A stretch of DNA of 10,030 nt from Thioploca sp. (GCA_011371325.1 DRQV01000084.1:1-10030); one strand, 5' to 3'. Counted from the first letter of the stretch, positions 1 through 7,633 are shown. Numbers and translations: made by a program. Notes: generated from the sequence alone by a model not told the origin.

Positions 1-393
1 AGGAAAAATTGAGTGTAATTTAGCACCACCTGGCAATGAGTCTCCAATTCGATAAAATGTGTTGCTATTATTAGCCATGATAGCTGCATAAGAAGTAGAA
101 CCATGGTAAATGCCTTGTAATTTTAAATTAAGTTTAGTATCTGGGGGAATATTTGTAATTTGCGTTGCAATGTGAGTTGTTGAAACACTAGAGTTCCCAA
201 ACAAATAGGCATTAACCAAATTTGTTGTATCAAGTTCTGATGTTGATAATTGTGACTCATCAGCTATATTAAAATGACCAGTATAATTATAAGCCAAAGG
301 TACAGAATTTAATTGTAGTAATAGTTGTATAAAGTTATATCCAATTACAAATGCAAGTATAATATTGATACTTGTTAAAATTAATTTTAGCAT
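1..393 (-). CDS. gspC: Type II secretion system protein C (GspC), N-terminal part, cut by window edge
   Basis: Only the first 131 codons lie in the window. GspC is the inner-membrane component that links the cytoplasmic-membrane assembly platform to the outer-membrane secretin GspD. What is seen: a short cytoplasmic start, one hydrophobic segment at about residues 2-27, a polar Ser/Thr-rich linker at about 36-60, then the beginning of the periplasmic homology region. This region starts with an LFG motif at 64-66, continues with LNLKLQGI at 88-95 and AAIMA at 103-107, and has the RIGDSLPGGAKL stretch at 115-126. That pattern (LFG, then a lLkGv strand, then a YxvGdxlpgga strand) is typical of the GspC HR domain. 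ATG 393 is the only reasonable start: an in-frame stop lies just upstream and no alternative start codon occurs between. No clear Shine-Dalgarno is visible. The gene is divergent from the large exported protein at 458. Confidence 0.85.
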   Translation of the reverse strand, partial: MLKLILTSINIILAFVIGYNFIQLLLQLNSVPLAYNYTGHFNIADESQLSTSELDTTNLVNAYLFGNSSVSTTHIATQITNIPPDTKLNLKLQGIYHGSTSYAAIMANNSNTFYRIGDSLPGGAKLHSIFP

Positions 394-396
394 TTT

Positions 397-426
397 ATGA
401 AAGTTTGAAGAATGTTCTTCTATACT
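397..426 (+). promoter_or_regulatory. Possible sigma70 promoter of the exported-protein gene
   Basis: A -10-like TATACT at 421-426 is preceded, 18 bases upstream, by ATGAAA at 397-402, which matches four of six bases of TTGACA. It would start transcription near 433 and leave a leader of about 25 bases before the ATG at 458. The -35 match is modest, so this is tentative. Confidence 0.4.
407..420. promoter_or_regulatory. 14-bp inverted repeat between gspC and the divergent exported-protein gene
   Basis: GAAGAATGTTCTTC reads as two 6-bp arms (GAAGAA and TTCTTC) around a 2-base centre. It lies directly upstream of a likely -10 box (TATACT, 421-426) for the rightward gene and within 30 bases of the gspC start codon. 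This is a good place for an operator acting on both genes. The regulator is unknown, and in AT-rich DNA such a short palindrome could be chance. Confidence 0.35.
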
Positions 427-445
427 TTAAACAAATTTGAATTTT

Positions 446-450
446 AGGAG
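446..450 (+). promoter_or_regulatory. Shine-Dalgarno that fixes the start at 458
   Basis: AGGAG lies seven bases before ATG 458. The longer in-frame reading from TTG 437 would put this site inside the coding sequence and would add residues before a signal peptide that is already complete, so ATG 458 is preferred. Confidence 0.75.
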
Positions 451-457
451 TGTTCTT

Positions 458-3223
458 ATGAACAGGTTTACTTTTATAACATTAATAACTATATTTATAA
501 TTTCAATTAATTCTTATGCAGATGGTATATTAGTCTGTGGTGAAGATGGTTATTGTTATTATGAAGAAGAAGATTTAGTAGCAGATGACTTCATTAACGA
601 TCTTTTATATGAAGATACTGATATTGTTCCCTTAGCTGATGAAATTCAGATTGCTCAAGTTAGAACTTTATCTCTAAATATTTATCCTAAAAACGGTAAT
701 GTTACGTTAGTAAATGGAGAATTGGTTTATACTCCTAATCCTGGTTTTTATGGTGAAGATTATTTCACTTATATAGATGACGACGGTAACTTAAGGACAG
801 TAAAATTATTTATTAAGAGACCTAGTGATAATACACCTAACAATTTTTCTGTGTCAGAAGTAATTCCTATATCAGAGCCTGAATTAGAGCCAGAGCCAAT
901 TATTCCAACTACCTATACAACTAAATCAGGTGAACCATTATTGATTACAATCGCTGGTGATTATAAACCAAGTGAGCAAGCTTTAGCAATTAATAATCCA
1001 AATCATGGTAATATTGTCAATAATAATAATGGTACTTTGACTTATATTTCTGAACCAGATTATAGTGGCAAAGATAGTTTCTCTTACAAAATAGATGATA
1101 AATATACTTTCATAATTGAGATCGAAATCAGTAAGCAACAAGTATCTATTATGGAAGAATTGCCACAGTTTATTTATGCCGATCATATAGCAGTGGTAAG
1201 AAGCAAAATGTTATTAACTATTGATATTTCAGCTAATTATGATAAAAAGACTCAAATATTAGTGATACATGGTAGTGCTAATAGCAATATCAAACAAGCT
1301 AAGGATGTTTTATTTTATTTTTCCAATCCTGAGTTTAAAGGTTATGATAATTTTTCTTATACTGTAATTGATAAAAATGATGCTTCAAATTCTAACACTT
1401 ATACTGCTAGAATTGAAGTACAAGAAGATAGTTCTTTTAAACAGGTGTCAACTAACTCTTGTCGAATATTTGCGGTTAATGATAAAAATTTTGCTGATTC
1501 ACAATTAATATCAATCGATCCAGCCGGATATATTTCTACCGAGATTGGCCCTTTATATTATGGCTTAGATATGGAAGGAATGGCAATTGATCCAATCTCT
1601 AACTTACTATATGGAGTAACTGGTTGGGATTATTCTTTAGCTTCTGATGGATGGTTATATAAGATCAATCCTAATAATGGTGATATTGAGCCAATCGGTG
1701 ATACTGGTTTTAGTGAATTGGTAGCATTAACCTTCCATTCTGATGGTACTCTATGGGGATGGTCTAATGGAGGTTCAAAAGATGGTGTACAAGAACCGGG
1801 TCTTATTTTAATTGATCAAAAAACTGGAAATAGCCAATTAATTTATCCAATGCCACCAGGCTTATTCAATCAACAAGGAGAAAGTGGTATTGAAGGATTG
1901 GCTTGGAGTAGCAATGGTTCAATTTTGTATGCTAGTGAAGGAAGGAATCTTTGGCAATGGAGTTGTGAAACTGGTTTTGAACTGAAATGTAGTAATTTCC
2001 CAGGTAAACAAGTTGAAGCTTTAGAAACTCTAGCAGATGGTATGTTATTGTTTTCTATTAATAATCATACGGGTAATACAGCTTATGTTTATAACCCAGA
2101 AAATTGTAATGTTATTTATCAACGTTCTTTTACCACTTCAACTTCTTATACTGATGTAGAAGCTTTAGTTTGGCCATTAAATTGTCAACTTTCTGCTCCT
2201 ATACTTAATGAAAAGGTTACTTTTGATGGATTTGACAGCAATCAAAAAGGAATTTGTTTAACTGAACCACAATGGATAGAAGTTACTGGCAAGGTGACGA
2301 TTCCAGAAGGTAGTTTAGCATATCTAAAAACTAGTTGGGCAAGTTCTGCCGATGTCACAGATAAATGTATAACTTGTGGTAGTTGTAGTCAAAAATGGCA
2401 AACCATTACTAGTGTGAGTAATCAATTTAAAATTAAAGCTTGGTGGCCAGGTGTTGCTAAAGCTGATACATCAGTTACAACTAGTTATATAGTTGAATTA
2501 CATGATAAGGAACGTAACTTAATATCCACTAATGAAGTAACATTAATTGGAGATCCTAATGCTTGTGAAATTACTGTTAAAAATGATAAACCTATAACCA
2601 AATCTACTATTACGGATAATGAGCCAACTATAACCAAACCTACTATAAGTGATCCACCTTCTACTCCACCAGTTGATCCATCTGTGCCAAGTGTTACTAA
2701 CTTAAGAGATTACTTAGGTAACAGTATATTACAAATTAATAATGATGGTAGTTTTACTATTCAATTTGAAGGCAAGGTTTATAGTTATAAATTTAAAGGT
2801 AGTTTACCTGCTTTACCAAATAAATCTTTATCTGTGAGTACAACTGATGATATTAATGGCGATGGTTTTTCAGATTATTTAGTTACTGAACAGTTGGCCA
2901 ATGGAGCATCCAGAGAGTTTAAATTATTAAATTTTGGCGGAATTGAAGCTCAATCAATAGCTAATGCAACGATTCCTGATAGAGTTACTATTGGTATAAC
3001 ATTAAAAAATAATTCATTAAACATTAGTAATGCTGGCATTATTACTATTGAACATAAAGGACAACACCTCTATACCTTTGAAGGTAATACTCCTTTATTG
3101 CCTCTGCCTGGTGCATTAACAGTGCTGTTGCAAAATGATATAAACGGCGATAAATATTCTGATTATCTAGTTATTGATGGTAATGGTAAAGAGTATAATA
3201 TTTTATACTTGGGTGTAGATTAA
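458..3223 (+). CDS. Large exported mosaic protein: cadherin-like repeats, propeller-like region, duplicated DxNGD C-terminal repeats
   Basis: 921 residues; no named family covers the whole protein. Residues 1-21 form a signal peptide (short basic start, Ile/Leu/Phe-rich core, cleavage after about SYA). Residues 60-121 and 151-225 are cadherin-like/Big_9-type beta domains of the kind found in large bacterial surface proteins, with the pattern NGxVxxxNGxLxYTPNPGFYGxDxFxY. A degenerate third copy spans about 235-322 (FKGYDNFSYTV). Residues about 335-575 look like an irregular beta-propeller, with repeated phrases such as GMAIDPISNLLYGV, ALTFHSDGTLWGW and GLAWSSNGSILYAS. About 580-700 is a further beta-rich, Cys-containing part (CITCGSC at 637-643). 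A Thr/Pro/Asp linker at 705-748 leads to two C-terminal copies of a roughly 75-residue repeat, each with a DINGDxxSDYLV loop (798 and 893) resembling FG-GAP/EF-hand calcium loops. There is no C-terminal membrane anchor or sorting signal. Being divergent from gspC, it could be a type II secretion substrate; that is inference. An adhesin or glycan-binding surface protein is the most likely class. Confidence 0.75.
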   Translation: MNRFTFITLITIFIISINSYADGILVCGEDGYCYYEEEDLVADDFINDLLYEDTDIVPLADEIQIAQVRTLSLNIYPKNGNVTLVNGELVYTPNPGFYGEDYFTYIDDDGNLRTVKLFIKRPSDNTPNNFSVSEVIPISEPELEPEPIIPTTYTTKSGEPLLITIAGDYKPSEQALAINNPNHGNIVNNNNGTLTYISEPDYSGKDSFSYKIDDKYTFIIEIEISKQQVSIMEELPQFIYADHIAVVRSKMLLTIDISANYDKKTQILVIHGSANSNIKQAKDVLFYFSNPEFKGYDNFSYTVIDKNDASNSNTYTARIEVQEDSSFKQVSTNSCRIFAVNDKNFADSQLISIDPAGYISTEIGPLYYGLDMEGMAIDPISNLLYGVTGWDYSLASDGWLYKINPNNGDIEPIGDTGFSELVALTFHSDGTLWGWSNGGSKDGVQEPGLILIDQKTGNSQLIYPMPPGLFNQQGESGIEGLAWSSNGSILYASEGRNLWQWSCETGFELKCSNFPGKQVEALETLADGMLLFSINNHTGNTAYVYNPENCNVIYQRSFTTSTSYTDVEALVWPLNCQLSAPILNEKVTFDGFDSNQKGICLTEPQWIEVTGKVTIPEGSLAYLKTSWASSADVTDKCITCGSCSQKWQTITSVSNQFKIKAWWPGVAKADTSVTTSYIVELHDKERNLISTNEVTLIGDPNACEITVKNDKPITKSTITDNEPTITKPTISDPPSTPPVDPSVPSVTNLRDYLGNSILQINNDGSFTIQFEGKVYSYKFKGSLPALPNKSLSVSTTDDINGDGFSDYLVTEQLANGASREFKLLNFGGIEAQSIANATIPDRVTIGITLKNNSLNISNAGIITIEHKGQHLYTFEGNTPLLPLPGALTVLLQNDINGDKYSDYLVIDGNGKEYNILYLGVD

Positions 3224-3270
3224 TCGGTTTAAAATTATAAGCTATTTTAATCACAGATTCAACGTTAAAT

Positions 3271-3348
3271 AATGCCATGAGTTAACAGGGATTACTCCCA
3301 CAAATCACCATGTAGGAATAATCCGATTGCTCTTAACTTAATGGCATT
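3271..3348. repeat. Large imperfect inverted repeat between convergent genes (palindromic repeat or bidirectional terminator)
   Basis: The outer arms are AATGCCAT (3271-3278) with ATGGCATT (3341-3348), and GTTAA (3281-3285) with TTAAC (3333-3337). An inner stem pairs GGATTACTCC (3289-3298) with GGAATAATCC (3315-3324) with one mismatch. The whole element can fold into a single bulged hairpin of about 78 bases on either strand. It sits in the 179-base gap between the stop of the exported-protein gene and the stop of the yebC-family gene. A short T-rich run (ATTTTAT) follows on the plus strand, so it may end transcription, but it is larger and more irregular than an ordinary terminator. A dispersed palindromic element is equally possible. 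Confidence 0.55.
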
Positions 3349-3402
3349 GATTTTATATCTGAAAATTATTCTATTTAGGTAATTTCTAATTTACTATATA
3401 GG

Positions 3403-4149
3403 TTAACATTGTCTCATTATCTCATCACTAATATCCGCATTGGAATAAACTTGTTGCACATCATCTAAATCTTCCAACATATCGATTAATCGCAACATTT
3501 TTTGAGCTCCATCTAAATCCAATGTAGAACTAATCGAAGCTCGTAAAGTAATTTCTGCTTGAGTTGGTGTTAAAGCAGCTTTCTCTACCGCTTTCTTAAC
3601 AGTATAAAAATCATCATCAGGAGAAGTAATTACATCAAACGAACCATCATCATTTTGGATTACATCTTGAGCTCCAGCATCTAAAACTATTTCCATGAGC
3701 TGTTCTTCATCAGTATCAGCACTAAAACTTAATAATCCCACTTTATTAAATAGATAAGCAACCGATCCATCAGTACCTAAATTACCTCCACATTTATTAA
3801 ACACATGGCGTACTTCGGATACAGTGCGTTTACGATTATCAGTCATACAATCAACTATTACCGCAATTCCACCTGAGCCATAACCTTCATAACGAATCTC
3901 TTCATAATTATCATTATCTTGGGCCCCAGAACCACGCTTAACCGCTCTCGCTATAGTATCTTTAGTCATATTATTGCCTAAAGCTTTATCGATAGCAGCC
4001 CGTAAACGAGGATTAGAATCTGCATCACCACCACCCAAGCGAGCGGCAACAGTTATTTCCCGAATTAACTTGGTAAATAATTTACCACGTTTAGCATCCT
4101 GAGCACCTTTACGATGTTGGATATTTGCCCATTTACTATGTCCAGCCAT
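3403..4149 (-). CDS. yebC: YebC/PmpR/TACO1-family protein
   Basis: 248 residues, the normal family length. The diagnostic start is present: MAGHSKWANIQHRK, followed by KGKxFTKLxREI-type residues (RGKLFTKLIREI at 21-32) and DSNPRLRAAIDKA. The middle carries YEGYGSGGIAVIV and NRKRTVSEVRHVFNK, and GGNLGTDGSVAYLF follows. The family was long annotated as a transcriptional regulator (PmpR in Pseudomonas). More recent work on YebC and mitochondrial TACO1 points to helping ribosomes through difficult, proline-rich sequences. It acts in the cytoplasm. Which role applies here cannot be read from sequence. In many proteobacteria yebC precedes ruvC; here it is instead the last gene of a two-gene unit behind a lipoprotein gene. 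Its Shine-Dalgarno (AAAGGA, 4155-4160) overlaps the stop codon of that gene, so the two are probably translationally coupled. Confidence 0.93.
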   Translation of the reverse strand: MAGHSKWANIQHRKGAQDAKRGKLFTKLIREITVAARLGGGDADSNPRLRAAIDKALGNNMTKDTIARAVKRGSGAQDNDNYEEIRYEGYGSGGIAVIVDCMTDNRKRTVSEVRHVFNKCGGNLGTDGSVAYLFNKVGLLSFSADTDEEQLMEIVLDAGAQDVIQNDDGSFDVITSPDDDFYTVKKAVEKAALTPTQAEITLRASISSTLDLDGAQKMLRLIDMLEDLDDVQQVYSNADISDEIMRQC

Positions 4150-4158
4150 ATTTATCCT

Positions 4159-4893
4159 TTATTGGCAGCCAAATTTTGTATCTGCTGATTTAGTTATTAA
4201 TTTATCTCCATCAAGTACAATTTGTTCTCCATCCAATGATATATCACTGCTAGTAGTCACTGGAAAAAAACACTTAGGTGGTAAAATTGGTGATGGTAAT
4301 TCTATTGGTTTAACTTTCCAAGCCTTACTATTATCAAAATTTACTAATATAATATAATTATCCGAATGCCATTTAGCTCGCATTGGCTCATCAATAGTCA
4401 TTGTTTGAGTATCAAATACATTTAAATTATTCGCATATAAAAATTCTATTGTAACAACACCACATTCTGGGCTGTAAATATTAGCTAATTGTAATCCATC
4501 AGGTGATGGAATAACAACATGACGAATTTGATTATTATCACAAGGTCTATTTTCATCATTTGGAGTCTCAATAATAAGAATTTCATTACCATTCTCATCG
4601 ATTTTATCAAATCGTCTTGCTCCATCTCCTATCAATGATTCAACTATAAAGTAACCAGCTTGTTTCATATAAAAAAACTGCCCACTTTTATAATCCCGCC
4701 ATCCTGTAATATCATGTCGTGTATTAGTAGTTAAATCTTGTACTACAATTTTATGTAAATCTTTCTCTGGATGCGGAATAATAATAGCTATTTCAGAACC
4801 ATCATCAGCCCAAACTAAACTTTGAGATGGTCTAGTCATATTACCAACACAACCTATTAGGGAAATTACTAATAAATATTGGATTATTCTCAT
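4159..4893 (-). CDS. Propeller-like outer-membrane lipoprotein, function unknown
   Basis: 244 residues. The start is a lipoprotein signal: MRII, a hydrophobic core, then the lipobox LIGC with the lipidated cysteine at 15. Residue +2 is Val rather than Asp, which by the enteric rule favours outer-membrane sorting. The remainder is beta-rich with TolB/PD40-like phrases: SLVWADDGSEIAI (25-37), VIPSPDGLQLANI (127-139) and SDISLDGEQIVL (216-227). This suggests a small or partial beta-propeller facing the periplasm. Four further cysteines (118, 144, 208, 243) could form disulfides. I do not recognise a specific family. It is the first gene of a unit with yebC, nine bases separating stop and start. 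A promoter at 4935-4963 precedes it by about 40 bases; a Shine-Dalgarno is not obvious before ATG 4893, so the exact start is slightly uncertain, but the signal peptide supports it. Confidence 0.7.
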   Translation of the reverse strand: MRIIQYLLVISLIGCVGNMTRPSQSLVWADDGSEIAIIIPHPEKDLHKIVVQDLTTNTRHDITGWRDYKSGQFFYMKQAGYFIVESLIGDGARRFDKIDENGNEILIIETPNDENRPCDNNQIRHVVIPSPDGLQLANIYSPECGVVTIEFLYANNLNVFDTQTMTIDEPMRAKWHSDNYIILVNFDNSKAWKVKPIELPSPILPPKCFFPVTTSSDISLDGEQIVLDGDKLITKSADTKFGCQ

Positions 4894-4934
4894 ATTATTG
4901 CCATATGCAAGTCGAACTGAAGAAAAATCAAGTC

Positions 4935-4963
4935 ATTAAAGTTTATTCAGTTTATTTTCTCAA
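4935..4963 (-). promoter_or_regulatory. Promoter of the lipoprotein-yebC operon
   Basis: On the minus strand TTGAGA (4963-4958) is followed after 17 bases by TTTAAT (4940-4935): five of six matches at -35, four of six at -10, optimal spacing. Transcription would begin about 35 bases before the lipoprotein ATG. Confidence 0.55.
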
Positions 4964-5181
4964 CTTTAAAGGTACAATAATATATGAATATTTTGGAAAA
5001 TTCAAGATAAAGTATGGCAATTCTTAACTATGAATGGTTTAATTCTTAATAAAATTCAACAATAAATTATGGTGCTTTTCAGTTAAATCTTATTAATTTT
5101 TAGAGTCTAAATTGCAGAAACAAGGCATGCCTTATCTCTTATTAACATTAGACAACTAAAATTATTGCGATTTTACCATAT
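4964..5181. other. Divergent intergenic region, no gene seen
   Basis: The full gap between the lipoprotein start and nuoG is 424 bases, very AT-rich, with no credible coding frame or RNA gene. Besides the two promoters it holds a perfect 12-bp palindrome, AAGGCATGCCTT, at 5122-5133, which could be an operator. A direct repeat of ATTCTTAA (5020 and 5042 areas) is probably chance. Confidence 0.4.
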
Positions 5182-5210
5182 TTGCTAATTTTTAACTGTT
5201 GCTTTATAAT
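5182..5210 (+). promoter_or_regulatory. Promoter of nuoG
   Basis: TTGCTA (5182-5187), 17 bases, then a perfect TATAAT (5205-5210). It predicts a start near 5217 and an untranslated leader of about 100 bases. It supports nuoG being transcribed independently instead of as part of a nuo operon. Confidence 0.65.
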
Positions 5211-5255
5211 TAAACGATTTTTGATACAGTATGTGTCATCCATATTTATGAGTTC

Positions 5256-5306
5256 GGCAGTTTTAGAACTGTCATTCTTTTCACTTCGAGAGATGGTATT
5301 CACCAT
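5256..5306 (+). promoter_or_regulatory. Two hairpins in the nuoG leader
   Basis: GGCAGTT (5256-5262) pairs with AACTGTC (5267-5273) over a TTAG loop, giving 7 bp with one G-U, followed by ATTCTTTTC, a weak terminator-like arrangement. A second small hairpin, ATGGT-ATTC-ACCAT (5293-5306), ends 11 bases before the ATG. No Shine-Dalgarno is visible before ATG 5318, so translation may rely on the unpaired A-rich stretch after the second hairpin. A regulatory role is inference. Confidence 0.35.
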
Positions 5307-5317
5307 ATTAAAAAATA

Positions 5318-7633
5318 ATGCTAACGATTGAAATAGATGGCAAATCCTATCAAGCTCAAGCCGGTCAGAAGCTAATTGAAGTTACAGAAGCTAATGGAAT
5401 TGATGTTCCACGCTTTTGTTATCATAAGAAACTTTCAATAGTAGCCAGTTGTCGGATGTGCTTGGTTGAAGTAGAAAAAGCCCCTAAACCTATGCCCGCT
5501 TGTGCTACTCCTGTAATGGATGGCATGAAGGTCTTCACTCGCTCAACTAAAGCACTCGCTGCTCAAAAAGCGGTTATGGAATTCCTGTTGATTAATCATC
5601 CTTTAGATTGTCCAATTTGTGATCAAGGTGGTGAGTGTGAATTACAGGATATTGCAGTTGGTTACGGTAACGATGTTTCTAACTACCAAGAAAGTAAACG
5701 GGTTGTTATTAGTAAGAATTTAGGGCCATTGATTGCAACAGAAATGACTCGTTGTATTCATTGTACTCGCTGTGTGCGGTTTAGTAAGGAGATCAGTGGG
5801 ATTCCAGAAATGGGAGAGCCTGGCCGTGGTGAACATATGAAAATTGGAACTTATGTAGAGAAAAATATTACTTCAGAATTATCTGGTAATATGATCGACA
5901 TCTGTCCAGTTGGAGCTTTGACTTCCAAACCATTCCGTTTCTCAGCTCGAGCTTGGGAAATGCAACAACATAATACTATCGCTCCACATGATTCCGTAGG
6001 TTCTAATATTGCGGTGCATACTCGGCGGAATCAAGTTCTACGAGTAGTACCAAGAGAAAATGAAGCAATTAATGAAATTTGGATTTCAGATCGAGATCGA
6101 TTTAGCTATGAAGGTTTAGTTGCTGATGATCGTGTGACCAGTCCAATGATTAAAAAAAATGGAACTTGGCAAAAGGTTCATTGGGATACTGCGTTAGCTT
6201 ATACAGTTGATAATCTTAAAAAATTTGATAGCAAATCTATAGGCGCGTTAGCTTCACCTACTGCTACAATTGAAGAATTATTTCTATTGCAAAAATTGAT
6301 GCGTGGTATTGGTAGCAATAATATTGACCATAGATTACGTCAAGTTGATTTTAGCGATCAACAACAAGCCCCATTATTTCCTTATTTGGGTCAGGTAATT
6401 ACTGATTTAGAAACTTGTGATGCGGCTTTATTAATTGGCACACATCTGCGGAAAGAACAGCCAATTCTCAATCATCGATTACGGAAAGCAGGAGCTAAAA
6501 TAGCCGTTTTTAATCCGATTGATTATGAGTTTAACTTCCCAGTTGCAGCTAAAATGATTGTAGCTCCAAATGCTTGGGTGGAAAATTTAGCAGGGATCGC
6601 AAAAGCTTTGTTAGGTAATGGTTTGATTCCTACTGATATGCAGAATTTATTGGCTAATACTACATTTAATATTGAACAACAAGCAATTGCTGAAGCTTTA
6701 CAAACAGGGGAAAAACGGACAGTATTGTTAGGCAATTTAGCTACTTCACATCCACAATTTGCTACCATTCGAGCTTTAGCGGCTACTATTGCTAAGTTGA
6801 CAGGAGCTAGATTGGGCTATTTGCCAGAAGCTAATAATACTGTTGGAGCATGGTTGGCTGGGGTTGTACCACATCGTCAAGCTGGTGGAGAAGCTATTAG
6901 TGAAGTTGGTTTAGATGCTAATGCGATGTTGACACAAAATTTGAAATCTTATATATTGCTGGGATTAGAACCAGAATTGGATAGTTGTACAGGTTCTTTA
7001 GCAAGTTTAGAACAGGCTGATTTTGTCGTGTCATTGACAGCTTATAAGACTGATACGATAGAAAATTATGCTGATGTTATTTTGCCAATTTCTTTATTTA
7101 CTGAGACCAGTGGTACTTATGTAAATGCAGAAGGTTTGTGGCAAAGCTTTGGTGGTGTGGTTAATCCTACTGGAAGCACTCGGCCAGCTTGGAAAATATT
7201 GCGAGTTTTAGGTAATCTATTTGACCTAACTGGATTTGATTATGTTTCTTCTGATGAAATTAGAGATGAATTGAAAGCTATAGTTGGGGATAAAAAACCT
7301 AATAATTCTGCTAGTTGGCAAGTTCCTACTAGTTTGGAAAATATGACTATTAATGGTTTACAACGTATTACCGAAATGCCGATTTATTCTGGAGATACTC
7401 TGGTACGTCGGGCTACTTCTCTACAAGATACGCTTGATGCTAATGTGGTTGGTTTGCATGTTAATCCTACAGTTATAAAACAGTTTAATAGTTCGGAGCA
7501 AGTGCAAATAAATGGTATAAGTTTCCCATTGGTGCTTGATGAACGAGTTCCTGATGGTTGTGCTTTGATTTATGCTGGGCAGGTTGCTAATGTAAAATTA
7601 GGAGCTTGGCATGGGATGATTGAGGTGAGTTGA
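5318..7633 (+). CDS. nuoG: NADH-quinone oxidoreductase subunit G (complex I, iron-sulfur subunit)
   Basis: 771 residues. NuoG carries electrons through the peripheral arm of proton-pumping complex I, from NADH towards ubiquinone. The N-terminal 2Fe-2S ferredoxin domain has ligands C34, C45, C48 and C62 (PRFCYHKKLS..CRMC). The next segment has H94, C98, C101 and C107 (HPLDCPICDQGGEC) for cluster N3. The third has C146, C149, C152 and C196 (CIHCTRC and ICPVGAL) for cluster N4. The rest, about 215-771, is the molybdopterin-oxidoreductase-like domain that has lost its cofactor. The cysteines of the extra N7 cluster known from the longer E. coli protein are absent, as in other short beta/gamma- and alphaproteobacterial forms. 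All visible cluster ligands are present, so it should be functional. Oddly, nuoF and nuoH are not beside it: a minus-strand lipoprotein gene lies upstream and the minus-strand rtcB unit lies downstream. It has its own promoter (5182-5210). Confidence 0.96.
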   Translation: MLTIEIDGKSYQAQAGQKLIEVTEANGIDVPRFCYHKKLSIVASCRMCLVEVEKAPKPMPACATPVMDGMKVFTRSTKALAAQKAVMEFLLINHPLDCPICDQGGECELQDIAVGYGNDVSNYQESKRVVISKNLGPLIATEMTRCIHCTRCVRFSKEISGIPEMGEPGRGEHMKIGTYVEKNITSELSGNMIDICPVGALTSKPFRFSARAWEMQQHNTIAPHDSVGSNIAVHTRRNQVLRVVPRENEAINEIWISDRDRFSYEGLVADDRVTSPMIKKNGTWQKVHWDTALAYTVDNLKKFDSKSIGALASPTATIEELFLLQKLMRGIGSNNIDHRLRQVDFSDQQQAPLFPYLGQVITDLETCDAALLIGTHLRKEQPILNHRLRKAGAKIAVFNPIDYEFNFPVAAKMIVAPNAWVENLAGIAKALLGNGLIPTDMQNLLANTTFNIEQQAIAEALQTGEKRTVLLGNLATSHPQFATIRALAATIAKLTGARLGYLPEANNTVGAWLAGVVPHRQAGGEAISEVGLDANAMLTQNLKSYILLGLEPELDSCTGSLASLEQADFVVSLTAYKTDTIENYADVILPISLFTETSGTYVNAEGLWQSFGGVVNPTGSTRPAWKILRVLGNLFDLTGFDYVSSDEIRDELKAIVGDKKPNNSASWQVPTSLENMTINGLQRITEMPIYSGDTLVRRATSLQDTLDANVVGLHVNPTVIKQFNSSEQVQINGISFPLVLDERVPDGCALIYAGQVANVKLGAWHGMIEVS

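Noticed and set aside
437..457. TTG at 437 as start of the large exported protein
   Set aside because: It would place the Shine-Dalgarno AGGAG inside the coding sequence and add seven residues before a complete signal peptide; ATG 458 fits better.
983..1186. Minus-strand open frame of 67 codons
   Set aside because: It lies wholly within a well-supported exported-protein gene, has no ribosome site and encodes a low-complexity Ile-rich sequence; it is an AT-rich antisense shadow.
5283..5306. tRNA 3' remnant (CACTTCGAGAGATGGTATTC then ACCA)
   Set aside because: There is only a loose resemblance to a T-arm plus ACCA; the arms do not pair and no other tRNA parts lie upstream.
6523..6768. Minus-strand open frame inside nuoG
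   Set aside because: Antisense to a strongly conserved part of NuoG, with no family features or ribosome site.
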